In this document: piece after piece, positions 22,226 through 32,050 of the stretch
How positions within the stretch are numbered: the stretch's first letter is position 1
How the letters are laid out: the number at the start of each line of letters is the position of its first letter
Source: Phytophthora hibernalis
Taxonomy: Eukaryota; Oomycota; Peronosporomycetes; Peronosporales; Peronosporaceae
Length of the DNA stretch: 64,000 nucleotides
NCBI GenBank assembly: GCA_012656075.1
Contig: JAAKBF010000063.1
Coordinates: 124,001 to 188,000, forward strand
Reading direction: 5' to 3'
Translations under genes and position numbers: made by a program
The notes under the pieces: model-generated
Told to the model about the DNA's origin: nothing
Database searches by the model: none
Seen by the model: the letters and a program-made list of their open reading frames with translations, nothing else

Positions 22226-24320
22226 TCTATCACGAGGGCATCGACAAGAAGTGGTGGGCTGAAGCAGTCAACACGTCTGCGTGGATCATCAACAGGATTC
22301 CCAACACCATTACTGTGAAGACACCGCACGAGATCGTGTACCTGAAGAAACGTCAGCTCAAGAACCTGAAGGTGTTTCGTGCACTTGGCTACGCGCACAT
22401 TGCTGACGAGAAGCGCCGCAAGCTGGACGCCAATGCATTCAAGTGCCGATTCATGGTCTACGATGATGGTGTCAGGGATACCGCGTACTCAATGTGTCCA
22501 CGGATAAAGTACAAAGCGTTGGCACTGTCAAGTTCATGGAGACCACTAGCCCGGATGACTTCATGGCAGATGTCGATGATGAAGATAACGATGGCGGGAA
22601 TGATGTTACAGTGCCTCGAGCTACTGTTCCGAGCTATGAACCATCGCGAACTCTCACCATCCATAATCATGAGGTGATCCCTCTTCAACATGAGGTGGTT
22701 ACAGAAGGCGCAATCGTTTCTGTCCCGGATCACCCATGATTACTCGCTCGCGTGCTCGACACATTGAAGAGACCCACGATCCAGAGGAAGCTGGAGGACG
22801 TAAGAAGCAGGTTGTTGCTCCTTCTGCTATTGGAAATAAGCGTCAAAAAGTCAGCCAAGGTCGTGTCATGCCAAGCAACGAGCTACTCGCTATTGAAGGA
22901 GGACAACTCATGGCTGCAACGGAGGATGTTCCGAAGACGTACGACGAGGCGACTTCAAGCGATGACCAAGTCGAATGGAAGAGGGCGATTGCAAGTGAAC
23001 TGGAGTCACTCGTCGCCAACAAGACCTGGAAGCTGGTACCAAAGTCAGTACACCATCGCCCGATGGGTTGCCGCTGGGTTTTCGCGTTGAAGCGCGACGA
23101 AAAAGGGCAAGTCGTTCGTCATAAGGCTCGACTGGTCGCCAAAGGGTACGCGCAACGTTATGGCATCGATTACGATGAAACGTACTCACCGGTGGCTTAC
23201 CTGAATTCGATCCGTGCAAAATTGGCAAAGTGCTGCGCGGACGGAATGGAGATCGAGTAGTGATGTCGACACCGCGTTCCTGTATGGCAAGCTTGATGAA
23301 AATATCTATATGGAACTCCCAGAAGGTCTCCAAGAGCTTCTGACGTTGGCTGATGCTGAAGGCGAGGACGACGTCGTGTGTCTACTGCTACAAAGTCTGT
23401 ACGGACTCAAGCAGGCGTTTTGAGTGTGGAACGAGACCATTGACAAGCACCTCAAGGACATAAGATTTACAGCTGCTGATGCTGACCCGTGCGTCTACAT
23501 GAAATGATATGGAGACAACGAGTGCGTGGTGTGCCTCTACGTTGATGACATGTTGATTGCATCGCGTGAGAAAGCTGTTATTGTGTCAGTGAAGGCCGGG
23601 ATCGCCGAGAAGTTCCGGATTATGGACCTCGGAAGGGCACGCTTCATTCTCGGCATCGAGATTGCCTACAACATGGAGCGCAGATCATTGACCATCAGTC
23701 AGCAGGCGTACACGACGTCGATCATCAAGAAGTTCGGTCAAGAGAACGCAAAGTCGTGCCTGACACTGGTGTACATCTGACCATGGCTGACGAGGCACAA
23801 ACTGAAGAAGACACAGCCAAGATGAAGTCGAAGCCTTATCAATCGCTTGTAGGAAGTCTGATGTACTTGGCGTGCGGAACGCGCCCCGACATTTCGGTCG
23901 CAGTCGCCAAACTGAGCCGTTTCCTGTAGAACCCTGGTGAGAAGCACTGGGATGCTGGGATCAAGGTCGTGCGGTATCTACAGACGTCGGCATCACATAC
24001 GATGGTCTACTCGGTACTCAACTTGAAGCCTACTCTGTTGCGGACTGGGCTGGCAACCATGACGTACGGTGATCTACGAGGACAACCAAGGCGCGATGGC
24101 TTTGGCTAAGAACGTCGGCTACCAAGCCCGCACGAAGCATATCGCCATTCGCTACCACTTCATTCGCGAGAAGGTGGTGAGCAACGAGGTGGAGCTGGAA
24201 TACGTGAATTCGAAGAACCAGCTCGCGGATTATCTGACAAAGGGGTTGACGTCGAAGGCACTACGCTACTTGAAAATCAAGAGCAACGTTGGACTCAAGC
24301 TTGTCGAGACTTCGAATTGA
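22226..24320 (+). mobile_element. Copia element 1, integrase C-terminus, RT and RNase H half
   Basis: Plus strand: the integrase end (GIDKKWWAEAVNTSAWIINRIPN), a linker region, RT start (WKLVPKSVHHRPMGCRWVFALK, ARLVAKGYAQRYGIDYDETYSPVA), SLYGLKQAF with a stop, the RT active site CLYVDDMLIA near 23535, then RNase H (MIYEDNQGAMALAKNVGYQARTKHIAIRYHF in pieces up to LADYLTKGL) ending at 24320. At least four stops or frameshifts interrupt it (near 23260, 23421, 23506 and 23778). It is the downstream part of the same element as 19128-21195. Confidence 0.9.
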
Positions 24321-24326
24321 GTGGGG

Positions 24327-24723
24327 TGTTGCGATTGACACTTCGCAGTATCTGTCTGGATACCTACGTTGGCGCGTGCATACATCTACTGATGTTGCCT
24401 GGGGCACGCGGTATATTGGTTGATTGGTGAAGAGGCACGAGTGCTACAAGGTGATTGGCTGGGCTACCCCAAATACGGTATCGTGATTGGCTGACTACTT
24501 AAACTGATTATGATCGTTGGTCCGTATCTCAAATCGTTTGGCCACGCCTCAAATCGTTTGGCCGCGCCTCAAATCATTGGGCCGCGCATTAAGAGGGAAC
24601 GGTAAGAGCATTGCATTTGTAGGAGAGGCAGGTAGACCAAGAAACTTAACTCAATCGAACTCACTTTCGGATTTCCTTCCTACCCCTCATCTCGACTTCC
24701 AAGCTACGTCTACATTCGCAATT
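24327..24723 (+). mobile_element. Copia element 1, 3' LTR with TSD
   Basis: The LTR starts TGTTGCGATTGACACTTCGC directly after a purine tract (GAGTGGGG) and ends at about 24723. It is followed by CATAC (24724-24728), the same five bases that flank the 5' LTR, and then by the interrupted bZIP sequence. Two to three copies of the CAAATCGTTTGGCCGCGCCT subrepeat lie at 24530-24590, fewer than in the 5' LTR. LTR divergence shows the insertion is not new. Confidence 0.88.
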
Positions 24724-25622
24724 CATACCGGTGGCATCGTCGAAGGTGCCCGTGACTTTGATGGTTCTGGCGCCTACTTGGTGCCTAACAACGGAAACGT
24801 TCAACGACGCAATCCGAAACCAGTGGGCTCATACACCAAGAGACCTACACGGCTGAAAACCGCTCGCCGTCGAGAACAGTGTCGCGCCAACCAAGCGCGC
24901 TATCGCTCAAAGCAAAACAACGCAACCAAGTACCTCGAGGAAGCCGTCTCGAGATTGAAGCAAGAGGAGCCATTGCTGACGCTGCAGCGAGATCGAGCTC
25001 TCTACAGCACCAAGAATAGTGTATTTACCGTCGTGGTGGAGTATTTCCACCTCTTTCGCAACGGGATACGCGCTCCGCCCCCTGCGTGCAAACCGATCAA
25101 GGCGAACCAAGCGATGAGTTGCAGCAGCAAGTAGTATTTCTACGCTCTTCGTTGGCTCCTGACGTCATGCTAGGCGAACACCAAGGGGTGGAGGCACTCG
25201 TTGAACAATGGAGGCGTTTCTCGGCGTATTTTGGCGACTTGTGCTTCCAACTGGACCACATGACGGAATTGTCGAAGAACCTCGTCCAAGTATCAGCGTC
25301 GCTCAGGGTGACGGTGGTAACAACCACGTTTGAGAACGTGCTCCCGCATCTGCTAGCTGAGGAACGAGGATACCGCAGAGACGATGCGGAAGACGTCAAG
25401 GCAGCCAATCTGGGATTGAAGCTACTCGGACGGCGCCTGCTGCTTCCTTGCAGGCTGCATCTCGAGTGGAGCGAAAGTAGCTGCCAGCTCGTGCGCCTAA
25501 ACATGGACGTGGACTTCCTGGCACCGATCAGCCGCGTGCTGAATTCACTGGAGGATGCGGCCTTCGTACTGGACCAGGCCCTTATTTCTGTCGATGGTAC
25601 GATTGGCAAGCACTACAATTAG
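24724..25622 (+). pseudogene. bZIP copy 7, 3' half, diverged
   Basis: This copy resumes at CATACCGGTGGCATCGTCGAAGG and carries the Cys-variant basic region, the zipper and, after the common C5 frameshift near 25078, the C-terminal domain ending DGTIGKHYN at 25622. It has private substitutions (GKHYN against GKRFN, TTTFENV against TATFENV, NLGLKLL against NLGSKLL), and downstream sequence unlike the array spacer begins right after the stop. It may represent the older parental copy from which the homogeneous tandem copies were amplified. Confidence 0.85.
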
Positions 25623-26248
25623 CCTCGAAGTTCTCTGAAATTTATTTTAGAGTGTATTTGTGATCCGATTTTCGCTCAAAAAGCATGCCAAAAATGCACA
25701 AAAATCAACAACACGCACCAGCACCAACAACTCATCTTCAAATCGACAAAATTACATGTCGTTTTTGCTTTTGGTGAGATTCCTCTCGTAATGCAACTTC
25801 AACTTGCTTACTTTAGAGACCCCGACAGTGACATGAGCCAAACGCACTCCAACCACTAATAAATAGCGAGAACTAGACATTAATCTGTTGCTGGCCAAAC
25901 TGTTTCATCCATACTGAGCCCCCAATAAGTATTGCAAGAACGCCACTCTGAAGTTCCTGCACGTTAACCCCCAGTGACCAAGGATGTAAAGACAACATAA
26001 ACCATGTTGTAGGTACAACATGTTTGAATACGTATTGGCTCTAAAAACAGCCAATGTTTAGTGAAACCAAGTATAAGCACACCCATAATAAAAACGTCCA
26101 ATACACAGGGCTAGGTTCGAATTTCTAATAGATAGGTCAAAACAGATCACAATGACACAGCCCTATTATGTACTCAGAATCTAGTGAAGAGGCGGGTTTG
26201 AGACCGCCAGTTGAGATTTGGACAAGTCCGGAGCAAGTTGACAGGAAT
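25623..26248. other. Intergenic AT-rich stretch
   Basis: I see no gene here. It contains one perfect short palindrome (26003-26022, listed separately). It ends at the target site of the solo LTR. Confidence 0.6.
26003..26022. repeat. Palindrome CATGTTGTA-GG-TACAACATG
   Basis: Perfect 9-bp arms with a 2-bp centre. Related palindromes occur at 27642-27660 and 27776-27800, and half-sites at 27014-27039. All lie within 1.8 kb. Confidence 0.85.
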
Positions 26249-26667
26249 TGTGACGGGGGTCACACGCACCTTAGCTTTAGAGGAAGCGTTAACGCGATAG
26301 CCACAACAGACGCCTGGCGTTCCTGCTGTAAGCTTGCAAAGGCCTGGCCTTCCTGTCCAATATGGTACCGAGTACCAATTGACTTGCGAACTTCCGGGTT
26401 AGAGTTAAACTGATTTATATTATGAACACTGTTGTAGTTCTAACTATTGCTAACTATCTGCATACTGAATCCCTGTCTAATCTGATCTGTTCTAATGGGG
26501 AACACCCATTTAGATGTACTGCTTTAATACAACTGACGTACTACTTAGTACGACTGAAGTACGATTTAAATCCTTGACGTGCCACACACCACGCGTGTGA
26601 CGGACACCAATGGTGTGGACCACATCACAGAGAACAATGGTTGCCCCCGTCAAGTGGCCCCATTACA
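26249..26667 (+). mobile_element. Solo LTR, family A, TSD GGAAT
   Basis: This is a 419-bp sequence starting TGTGACGGGGGTCACACGC and ending GTGGCCCCATTACA (TG..CA termini). It is flanked by a perfect 5-bp duplication GGAAT at 26244-26248 and 26668-26672. A second copy, over 90% similar by eye, lies at 31583-32000 with a different TSD. No internal retrotransposon sequence is attached, so it is a solo LTR left by recombination. Confidence 0.93.
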
Positions 26668-26670
26668 GGA

Positions 26671-27003
26671 ATGGTGACGCGACGTAAAATGCGACACGAG
26701 AGGACTGCGTTCGCCGAACGAATTGATCAAGTGCACAAAGACGACCGAGTGCGTTTGATGAAAGAGCACCTGCAGTATTTGAGCGGCACCCGCGCAACAG
26801 ACGAGACTTTTCATCCGCGAGGGCTGCTGATCCACAACCCCAGCCAGCTCTCGTCACCCCCTCATATGGGAAAATATCCTGCTTTTGCGGCGCAACAAGG
26901 AAGTACCAGCGCAGTAGCAGCGTGCTGTTGCGCAGAAGACATTGGCTGGTTCCGACAAGAAGAAGTTGCAGCAGAAGAGGAACAAAGAGGAGATGATGAC
27001 TAG
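26671..27003 (+). CDS. Hypothetical ORF in transposon island
   Basis: This 110-codon frame (MVTRRKMRHERTAFAERIDQV ...) has a helical, charged start (HKDDRVRLMKEHLQYLSG) and an acidic end (EEVAAEEEQRGDDD). The ATG overlaps the TSD of the adjacent solo LTR, so any longer original reading frame was cut by that insertion. I do not recognise a family; it may be a fragment of a transposon protein. Confidence 0.25.
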   Translation: MVTRRKMRHERTAFAERIDQVHKDDRVRLMKEHLQYLSGTRATDETFHPRGLLIHNPSQLSSPPHMGKYPAFAAQQGSTSAVAACCCAEDIGWFRQEEVAAEEEQRGDDD

Positions 27004-27013
27004 GAGCCAGTAC

Positions 27014-27039
27014 GTACAACATGTTTGCGTACAACATGT
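27014..27039. repeat. Two direct half-sites GTACAACATGTT
   Basis: GTACAACATGTTTGC is followed 15 bp later by GTACAACATGTTACT. Both match one arm of the palindrome family at 26003, 27642 and 27776. Confidence 0.75.
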
Positions 27040-27079
27040 TACTGGTCTGTGGTGGCCCCGTCCCCGTTTCGGGAGTGAT

Positions 27080-27418
27080 ATCCAGAACCGTGAAGCTGGG
27101 GGCGGTGCACGGAAGCGGAAGCGGCGCCAGCGGTCGCGCACGCACGATACTGACACTGACACTGGTGACACTGAGTCAGAGGATACTGCTCAAGCTCGTA
27201 TGGTTGCAGCGAGAGAAGCCGCAGAGGAGAGTTCTGACGAGCAGGACACTGCTGAAGACGTCGCTTCAGAGGCGATCGCTGCATACGAGGAAGCAGTGGA
27301 GGAGGACGCTGCGGGGAGGACGCTGAGGAGGAGGACGCGGCGGTGGAGGACGCGCCGGCACAGGAAGCGGCGGTGGAGGATGCGGCGGTGAAACGCTCTG
27401 CGGCCGATGAAGAGTGAG
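27080..27418 (+). other. Low-complexity acidic/basic coding-like stretch
   Basis: One frame gives RKRKRRQRSRTHDTDTDTGD and an E/A-rich region, then turns arginine-rich. Shifting by one base near 27310 keeps it E/A-rich to a stop at 27418 (AAVKRSAADEE). It looks like the disordered end of a protein with an indel. No domain was recognised, and it may continue the hypothetical ORF upstream. Confidence 0.3.
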
Positions 27419-27641
27419 ACTGTTGCTGGTGGATCTTGCTCCAGCTTCGGGATGGCAACATTTTATGCTTCCATTTTTCTTACAGAAATCAATGCATTTG
27501 GTTCAATTATTCACCATATTCTAGTTCGTTTCGACAAACTAGCTTGCGAACCAATTGATTGCTATTCAATGAAAAGGATGTTTATTTTCTCTTGATAAAG
27601 GACTACTGCTAGGAAGCATGGATGCTTGTTTTATGTCCATC

Positions 27642-27660
27642 ACGTTGTAGGATACAACGT
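27642..27660. repeat. Palindrome ACGTTGTA-GGA-TACAACGT
   Basis: Perfect 8-bp arms and a 3-bp centre, related to the palindrome family at 26003 and 27776. Confidence 0.8.
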
Positions 27661-27775
27661 CGCATGCTGTATTTGCAAGCATGCCAGAGCTATGCTCCAA
27701 CTGGAATGCCGCGTTTTACTGAAAACGTACTCTTACTTAAACGGGACTTTAGAAATACCAAGTATTACCGGTATT

Positions 27776-27800
27776 AACATGTTGTATCCTACAACATGTT
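27776..27800. repeat. Palindrome AACATGTTGTA-TCC-TACAACATGTT
   Basis: Perfect 11-bp arms and a 3-bp centre, the longest of the set. It lies at the 3' end of the decayed RT element on the minus strand. Confidence 0.85.
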
Positions 27801-30627
27801 TGGATTTTTGGAAAAGGGGGTAAATCGGCCTGGTCGCTGAGGGGTTAATTGAGTTTGCAGCTTGAAACTCAGTGTTGGTTGCGTCCGTGAAACGCACCCG
27901 TATAAATTGGCGGAGCCCTGGTTTGAGGGCACACAGTTCATCCGAAGCGTTCATGTGCACGTGCACCATCGGAGTGATCTCTACTGCGAACTGGGACACT
28001 GGAATTCCGTTAAACGGCTCGTGATGTTGCAGAATGTAGCGAAGCCATTTCAGATCTGCCATATCTTTGTGGCACACCGTGATATGCTCGTGTCGCCGAT
28101 CTCCAGAAGCCGTGAACTGTATTCGTTGCTAGAACGCTCTTGGAGGCGTCGAGCATGATGCCACGGGTCGGAGGGAGCCTAGAAGCTAGTTTTGTCGCTG
28201 TACCACTGGCGATAAGTGCCTCGACCCGGCGTTCGGCCTTCTCGATCTTTTCCTGCGGAACGGTGACGGTTCCGGCCTGAGTATCCCAATTGAGGCCTAG
28301 TGCTCGGCCCTGTTAGTTCCACTCAGTAAAATGGCGCGTGTTAATTGCTGTTGGTCCGCGTACTGTAGCCATCGCTCTTCGTAGATTAAGATTGGCTTGG
28401 AAGCAACGGATACCGTCCTCCGGGTGTGATCGTCACCCAAACAGTCAAGACAAGGGGTGAGGAATTGCTGCAATCGAGATTGATGTCTCTTCGTAGAGAC
28501 TGTTGATGAGCACCCCGGGAGGTACAGTAGTCACCGCAATTAGTGTGTGTTCAAAATTAGTGTCACACGGGAATTAGTGAAACTACGAATTCGTGACACT
28601 AATTTACGTGAAAATTAATTTTGGAGATTCAAAAATTAGTATTAGTAGATCAGAGAAAGCTAAGTGTAAGGATGGTGAGTGGTACAGAAAGCTGAAAACC
28701 GCATGCAATAAATTCTTTACGGTCATGGCTGCTGAAAGGATTCGTCATGTGAACGCTTATCGTGTTAATGCAGCATTATTTCCTCAGAAAGGCAATAATC
28801 AGAGGTGGGGTATCACTTTAGGTTGATTGCTGATGAAGTTCAAAACAGCTTCTCCAGATACTAATTCAGAAGTACCCCGAGGAGTTTGGATGACAAGAAT
28901 TTCATTGCTACGACAGAGGATAGCATGACGAGTGTTAGTGACGGCAACACCAGCGTATATATACATAGATCTATATGAGAGTGACACTAATTTTCCACAA
29001 CAAAATTAGTGTCAGTTCACAAATAGCGATACCTACGTTAGTTTCCGTGAAGAAAAGCAAACCCACATAGCATAAATTAGTGTCTGTGACACTTATTGGG
29101 GTGATTACTGTAGTACCACCATCCAAACCTGCACGATCGGTCTATCACCAATTAATCTTCAACCAATAATGCAAACATGTGCACGTGATCAGCTTTGATC
29201 GGCACGTGCCTGAGCGCGCCCGATACGTCCCCGAGCATCAATAGGATCGGTGTGTTCGGGTGATCTCTTCCTAGAGTGAAAATGCGCCGTGCAACCTCTC
29301 CGGTTTTTTACTTGATTGCCCGGGAATTTGATCGATCCGTGAAGTCGTTGATCGATTCGCCATCCGGAAAAGAGTAATCGTCGATGATCCGTGTCATCCT
29401 TCTCGCCGACCCAGCAGGAGATATGTAGACGTCTTGCCACAGTTACAATAGCGATGCTCGGACCACGATATTGCGGTCGTCGGTCTGTCCTTTGCGAATA
29501 CGTTTCCAGACTTGTGGGAGATATTCGCAGCTGGATCCGTGGTTGCGCGGCCGAGTTATCTGACAAGCGGGACGTGTTGGTAGCCACTTTGGCGACACCC
29601 CATTGCGAACTACATCGTTCCACTGACTCCACGCTTCTAGTAAAGAGTGATCTCTGTGTCGAGGGAGCTCATATAGGTCTTTATTCGGGCGAGGATCAGC
29701 CGTAGTTTGGACATGCACGAGGCGCACAAAGTCTGCTAACGGGAGATCCAATGCGACGGCGAGATCGGAGCGAACCGCAACTGTACTCGTATACAGCGCC
29801 CGCGTGTACATTGCCAGATGATTTCGGTAGCGCCACACCGTATCTGGTTGCCGCTACAGTCACTTCTTTCACGGTCTCGGCCTTACAATGCGTACTTAGC
29901 TTCTCCAAACTGTCCATGTATTTGTTGTGATTGGCGGCCATTGCTTGCGCAAAGCCTTATCGATTGGTTCAAGGCTAGCTGCTGGCGAGTCCAGCGGAGA
30001 ATGTAGCAGAGTTGGGACTGAGACCCCTTCGCGTTAAATATCCGCAAACTCCGACGCGAGTCCGCAGAAGTGTGTCTCGATAAGGGTCTTCGCTTCCTGG
30101 GGAGAGACTTGGAACGGAAATGCGCGTGTTCTTTCGAGAAGCACTTGCCTGGCACGCCGTTTAGGTTGCATCCTGCATTCGAAAGATTTCATACACAACT
30201 CCAGCGAGCCCTGCTTTGGCAACGCGCCCCAAGCTCTTTGAAACACCACCGACTGGTTTGGCCTGTCTCGGCTCGCGCGTTCTGGTGTGCATTGAGTTTG
30301 TCGGACTTTGATGTGCCTTCAACATAGCTTTCAGTTATTTAATTTGGACTTCTGTAGATCATATAGGAGCTCGGCCTGGAGGGAGTCGTGAAAGGTGAAC
30401 TCGTCTTTCACTCGAACTGCCGCTGCTAGGTCGGCTGAGATTATCAGACCTCGGAATTTGCCCAGCTGCATGTTGGTCCGTAGGAGCAGTCGCTTGGTTG
30501 TTTCTTTGTCGGGCTGTCTTTCGTCGGCGAAGTCCTCGATGAATTTGACGGTCGCATTCAGTACGTCCACGGTGTCTGGATTGTAGAATTTTCGCCCGAA
30601 CTTCCGGAGGTTAGTGAGCGCGTTCAT
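27801..30627 (-). mobile_element. Decayed RT/RNase H retroelement (possibly DIRS-like)
   Basis: Minus-strand pieces in order: an N-terminal segment (TNLRKFGRKFYNPDTVDVL, ending near 30331), then NDVVRNGVSPKW and YLPQVWKRIRKGQ (about 29450-29650). These are followed by RT motifs TRIIDDYSFPDGESINDFTD and MLGDVSGALRHVPIKADHVH (29190-29400), a region with RRAMATVRGPTAIN (about 28350), and the RNase H part VHVHMNASDELCALKPGLRQ (27830-28000). I recognise this layout from a large oomycete RT family; the DIRS-like assignment is tentative because no tyrosine recombinase was seen. Stops and frameshifts are frequent. A TA-flanked MITE (28525-29110) is inserted inside the RT. Confidence 0.65.
28525..29110. 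mobile_element. TA-flanked MITE (Tc1/mariner-type ends) inside RT element
   Basis: The termini are CAGTAGTCACCGCAATTAG on the left and, reverse-complemented, CAGTAATCACCCCAATAAG on the right. Both sides are flanked by TA (28523-28524 and 29111-29112). Several subterminal copies of AATTAGTGTCAC occur in both orientations. The 586-bp interior has a short ORF (MTLIYVKINFGDSKISISRS) with no recognised transposase motif. It interrupts the RT coding sequence between FGW and the following region, so it is younger than that element. Confidence 0.85.
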
Positions 30628-30924
30628 GAATACCGCAAACGAGGGATGAGCTGGAGGCCGTTATTTCAGGAGAAATATGTTATATTGATCATGGAACCTG
30701 AATCATTGAAGGGTGCCGATCGCTGTACCCTTTCAAAATGTGTGACGGAGAGACCCGGACGTGATATCCAAAATCGTAGGCGTCTCTCAACACCCTTGGA
30801 TGCGGAATTGATGGGCCTGCATACATTCAATAATAGATTGAGCTTGCTTACCTTGATTGTATGGGTAGCCGATAGCGTTGTATATCTGTAGATCGAGCTT
30901 CGTTGGGCGGGAGGTTGTGGCCGC
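30628..30924. other. Stretch without recognised feature
   Basis: No convincing ORF, repeat or RNA gene was seen. It may be part of the decayed element to its left. Confidence 0.4.
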
Positions 30925-31293
30925 TCATCCGCGTACTTCCTCCCACATCAACAGCTCTGCGCCTATCTTGCCGGCAGCGCCGCCAAGGTTGGCTACAGTA
31001 TCCTGACACATGATACGTTTCTGCCTCAGCACAGCTAGCACATCTGCGTCTACCTCGTCGCCCACGGCGGACGACATCGACGTGTCAATGAGCGCATCGA
31101 CTGCCACTGTGGCTTCTGACCTTGGCTTGACTTCCAGGACCTTTCGACGCGTGACGGCACGATCGTCCTGAAGAGCGATGTCAGTGGCTTTGCGCTTGGG
31201 TGCCGGCTTTGGTCCTGCCCCTGCTGAGGGTTCGAATATGCTTGATGCTTTCTTACCCGTTTTGTTCAGCGCCCAGTCCAGGACATGCTGCAT
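30925..31293 (-). CDS. Hypothetical ORF, probably retroelement-derived
   Basis: This minus-strand frame of 122 codons begins MQHVLDWALNKTGKKASSIF and has a Pro/Lys-rich middle (PAPKRKATDIALQDDRAVTR). It lies directly upstream (in the minus sense) of the RT element and directly beside the Gypsy LTR. It could be the first ORF of the RT element. No conserved domain was recognised. Confidence 0.35.
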   Translation of the reverse strand: MQHVLDWALNKTGKKASSIFEPSAGAGPKPAPKRKATDIALQDDRAVTRRKVLEVKPRSEATVAVDALIDTSMSSAVGDEVDADVLAVLRQKRIMCQDTVANLGGAAGKIGAELLMWEEVRG

Positions 31294-31308
31294 CGGAACG
31301 GAGACGAC

Positions 31309-32050
31309 AGCCAGCGTTCCTTGGCGAACAGAGGGGTGGCCAAAAACGTCTTGCTGGAAGAGTCGTTGCAGTAGATGGTATGAATGAGAATAAATTGAAA
31401 TAGAGGGCCTGTGGCTCCTTGCTACCTACGACCAAAATCTATCTTACTCAGCTTCATTATGAGGCTACCTCCTCCTTTCCTTTCTCTTGGTTGTCGGTCT
31501 AGCATGCTGCGTCTTTCGTTCTTATACCTCATGTGCCGAGTCTCAGTCTCGTTCGTTCTTTTCTTCATGTGCCAAGTCTCAGTGTGACGGAGGTCACACG
31601 CGCCTCAGCTTTAGAAGATGCGTTAACGCGATAGCCACAACAGACGCCTGGCGTTCCTACTGTAAGCGTGCAAAGGCCTGGCCTTTCTGTCCATTATGGT
31701 ACCGAGTACCAATTGACTTGCGAATTTCCGGGTTAGAGTTAAACTGATTTATATTAAGAACACTGTTGTAGTTCAAACTACTGCTAACTATCTGCATACT
31801 GAATCCTTGTCTAATCTGATCTGTCCAAATGGGAGCCACCCATTTGATGTACTGCTTTAATACAACTGACGTACTACTTAGTAGGACTGGAGTACGACTT
31901 AACTCCTTGACGTGCCACACACCACGCGTGTGGCGGACCCCAATGGTGTGGACCACATCACAGAGAACAATGGTCGCCCCCGTCAAGTGACCCCATTACA
32001 CTCAGCCTCGTTCGTTCTTTCTTTATGCGCCCAGTCTCAGCCTTGAGGGT
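31309..32050 (-). mobile_element. Gypsy element 1, 3' LTR, interrupted by a solo LTR
   Basis: 31348-31582 matches 36001-36226 closely (gtcttgctggaag, gagggcctgtggctccttgc, ctgctgcgtctttcgttctt), so these are the two LTRs of one minus-strand Gypsy element. The copy is interrupted by the family A solo LTR at 31583-32000. The tail 32001-32050 repeats the motif CTCGTTCGTTCTTTC. Outer and inner boundaries are approximate. Confidence 0.75.
31583..32000 (+). mobile_element. Solo LTR, family A, TSD CTCAG
   Basis: This 418-bp sequence starts TGTGACGGAGGTCACACGC and ends GTGACCCCATTACA. It is flanked by perfect CTCAG duplications (31578-31582 and 32001-32005). It is the same family and orientation as 26249-26667 and is nested inside the 3' LTR of the Gypsy element, so it inserted after that element. 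Confidence 0.93.
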
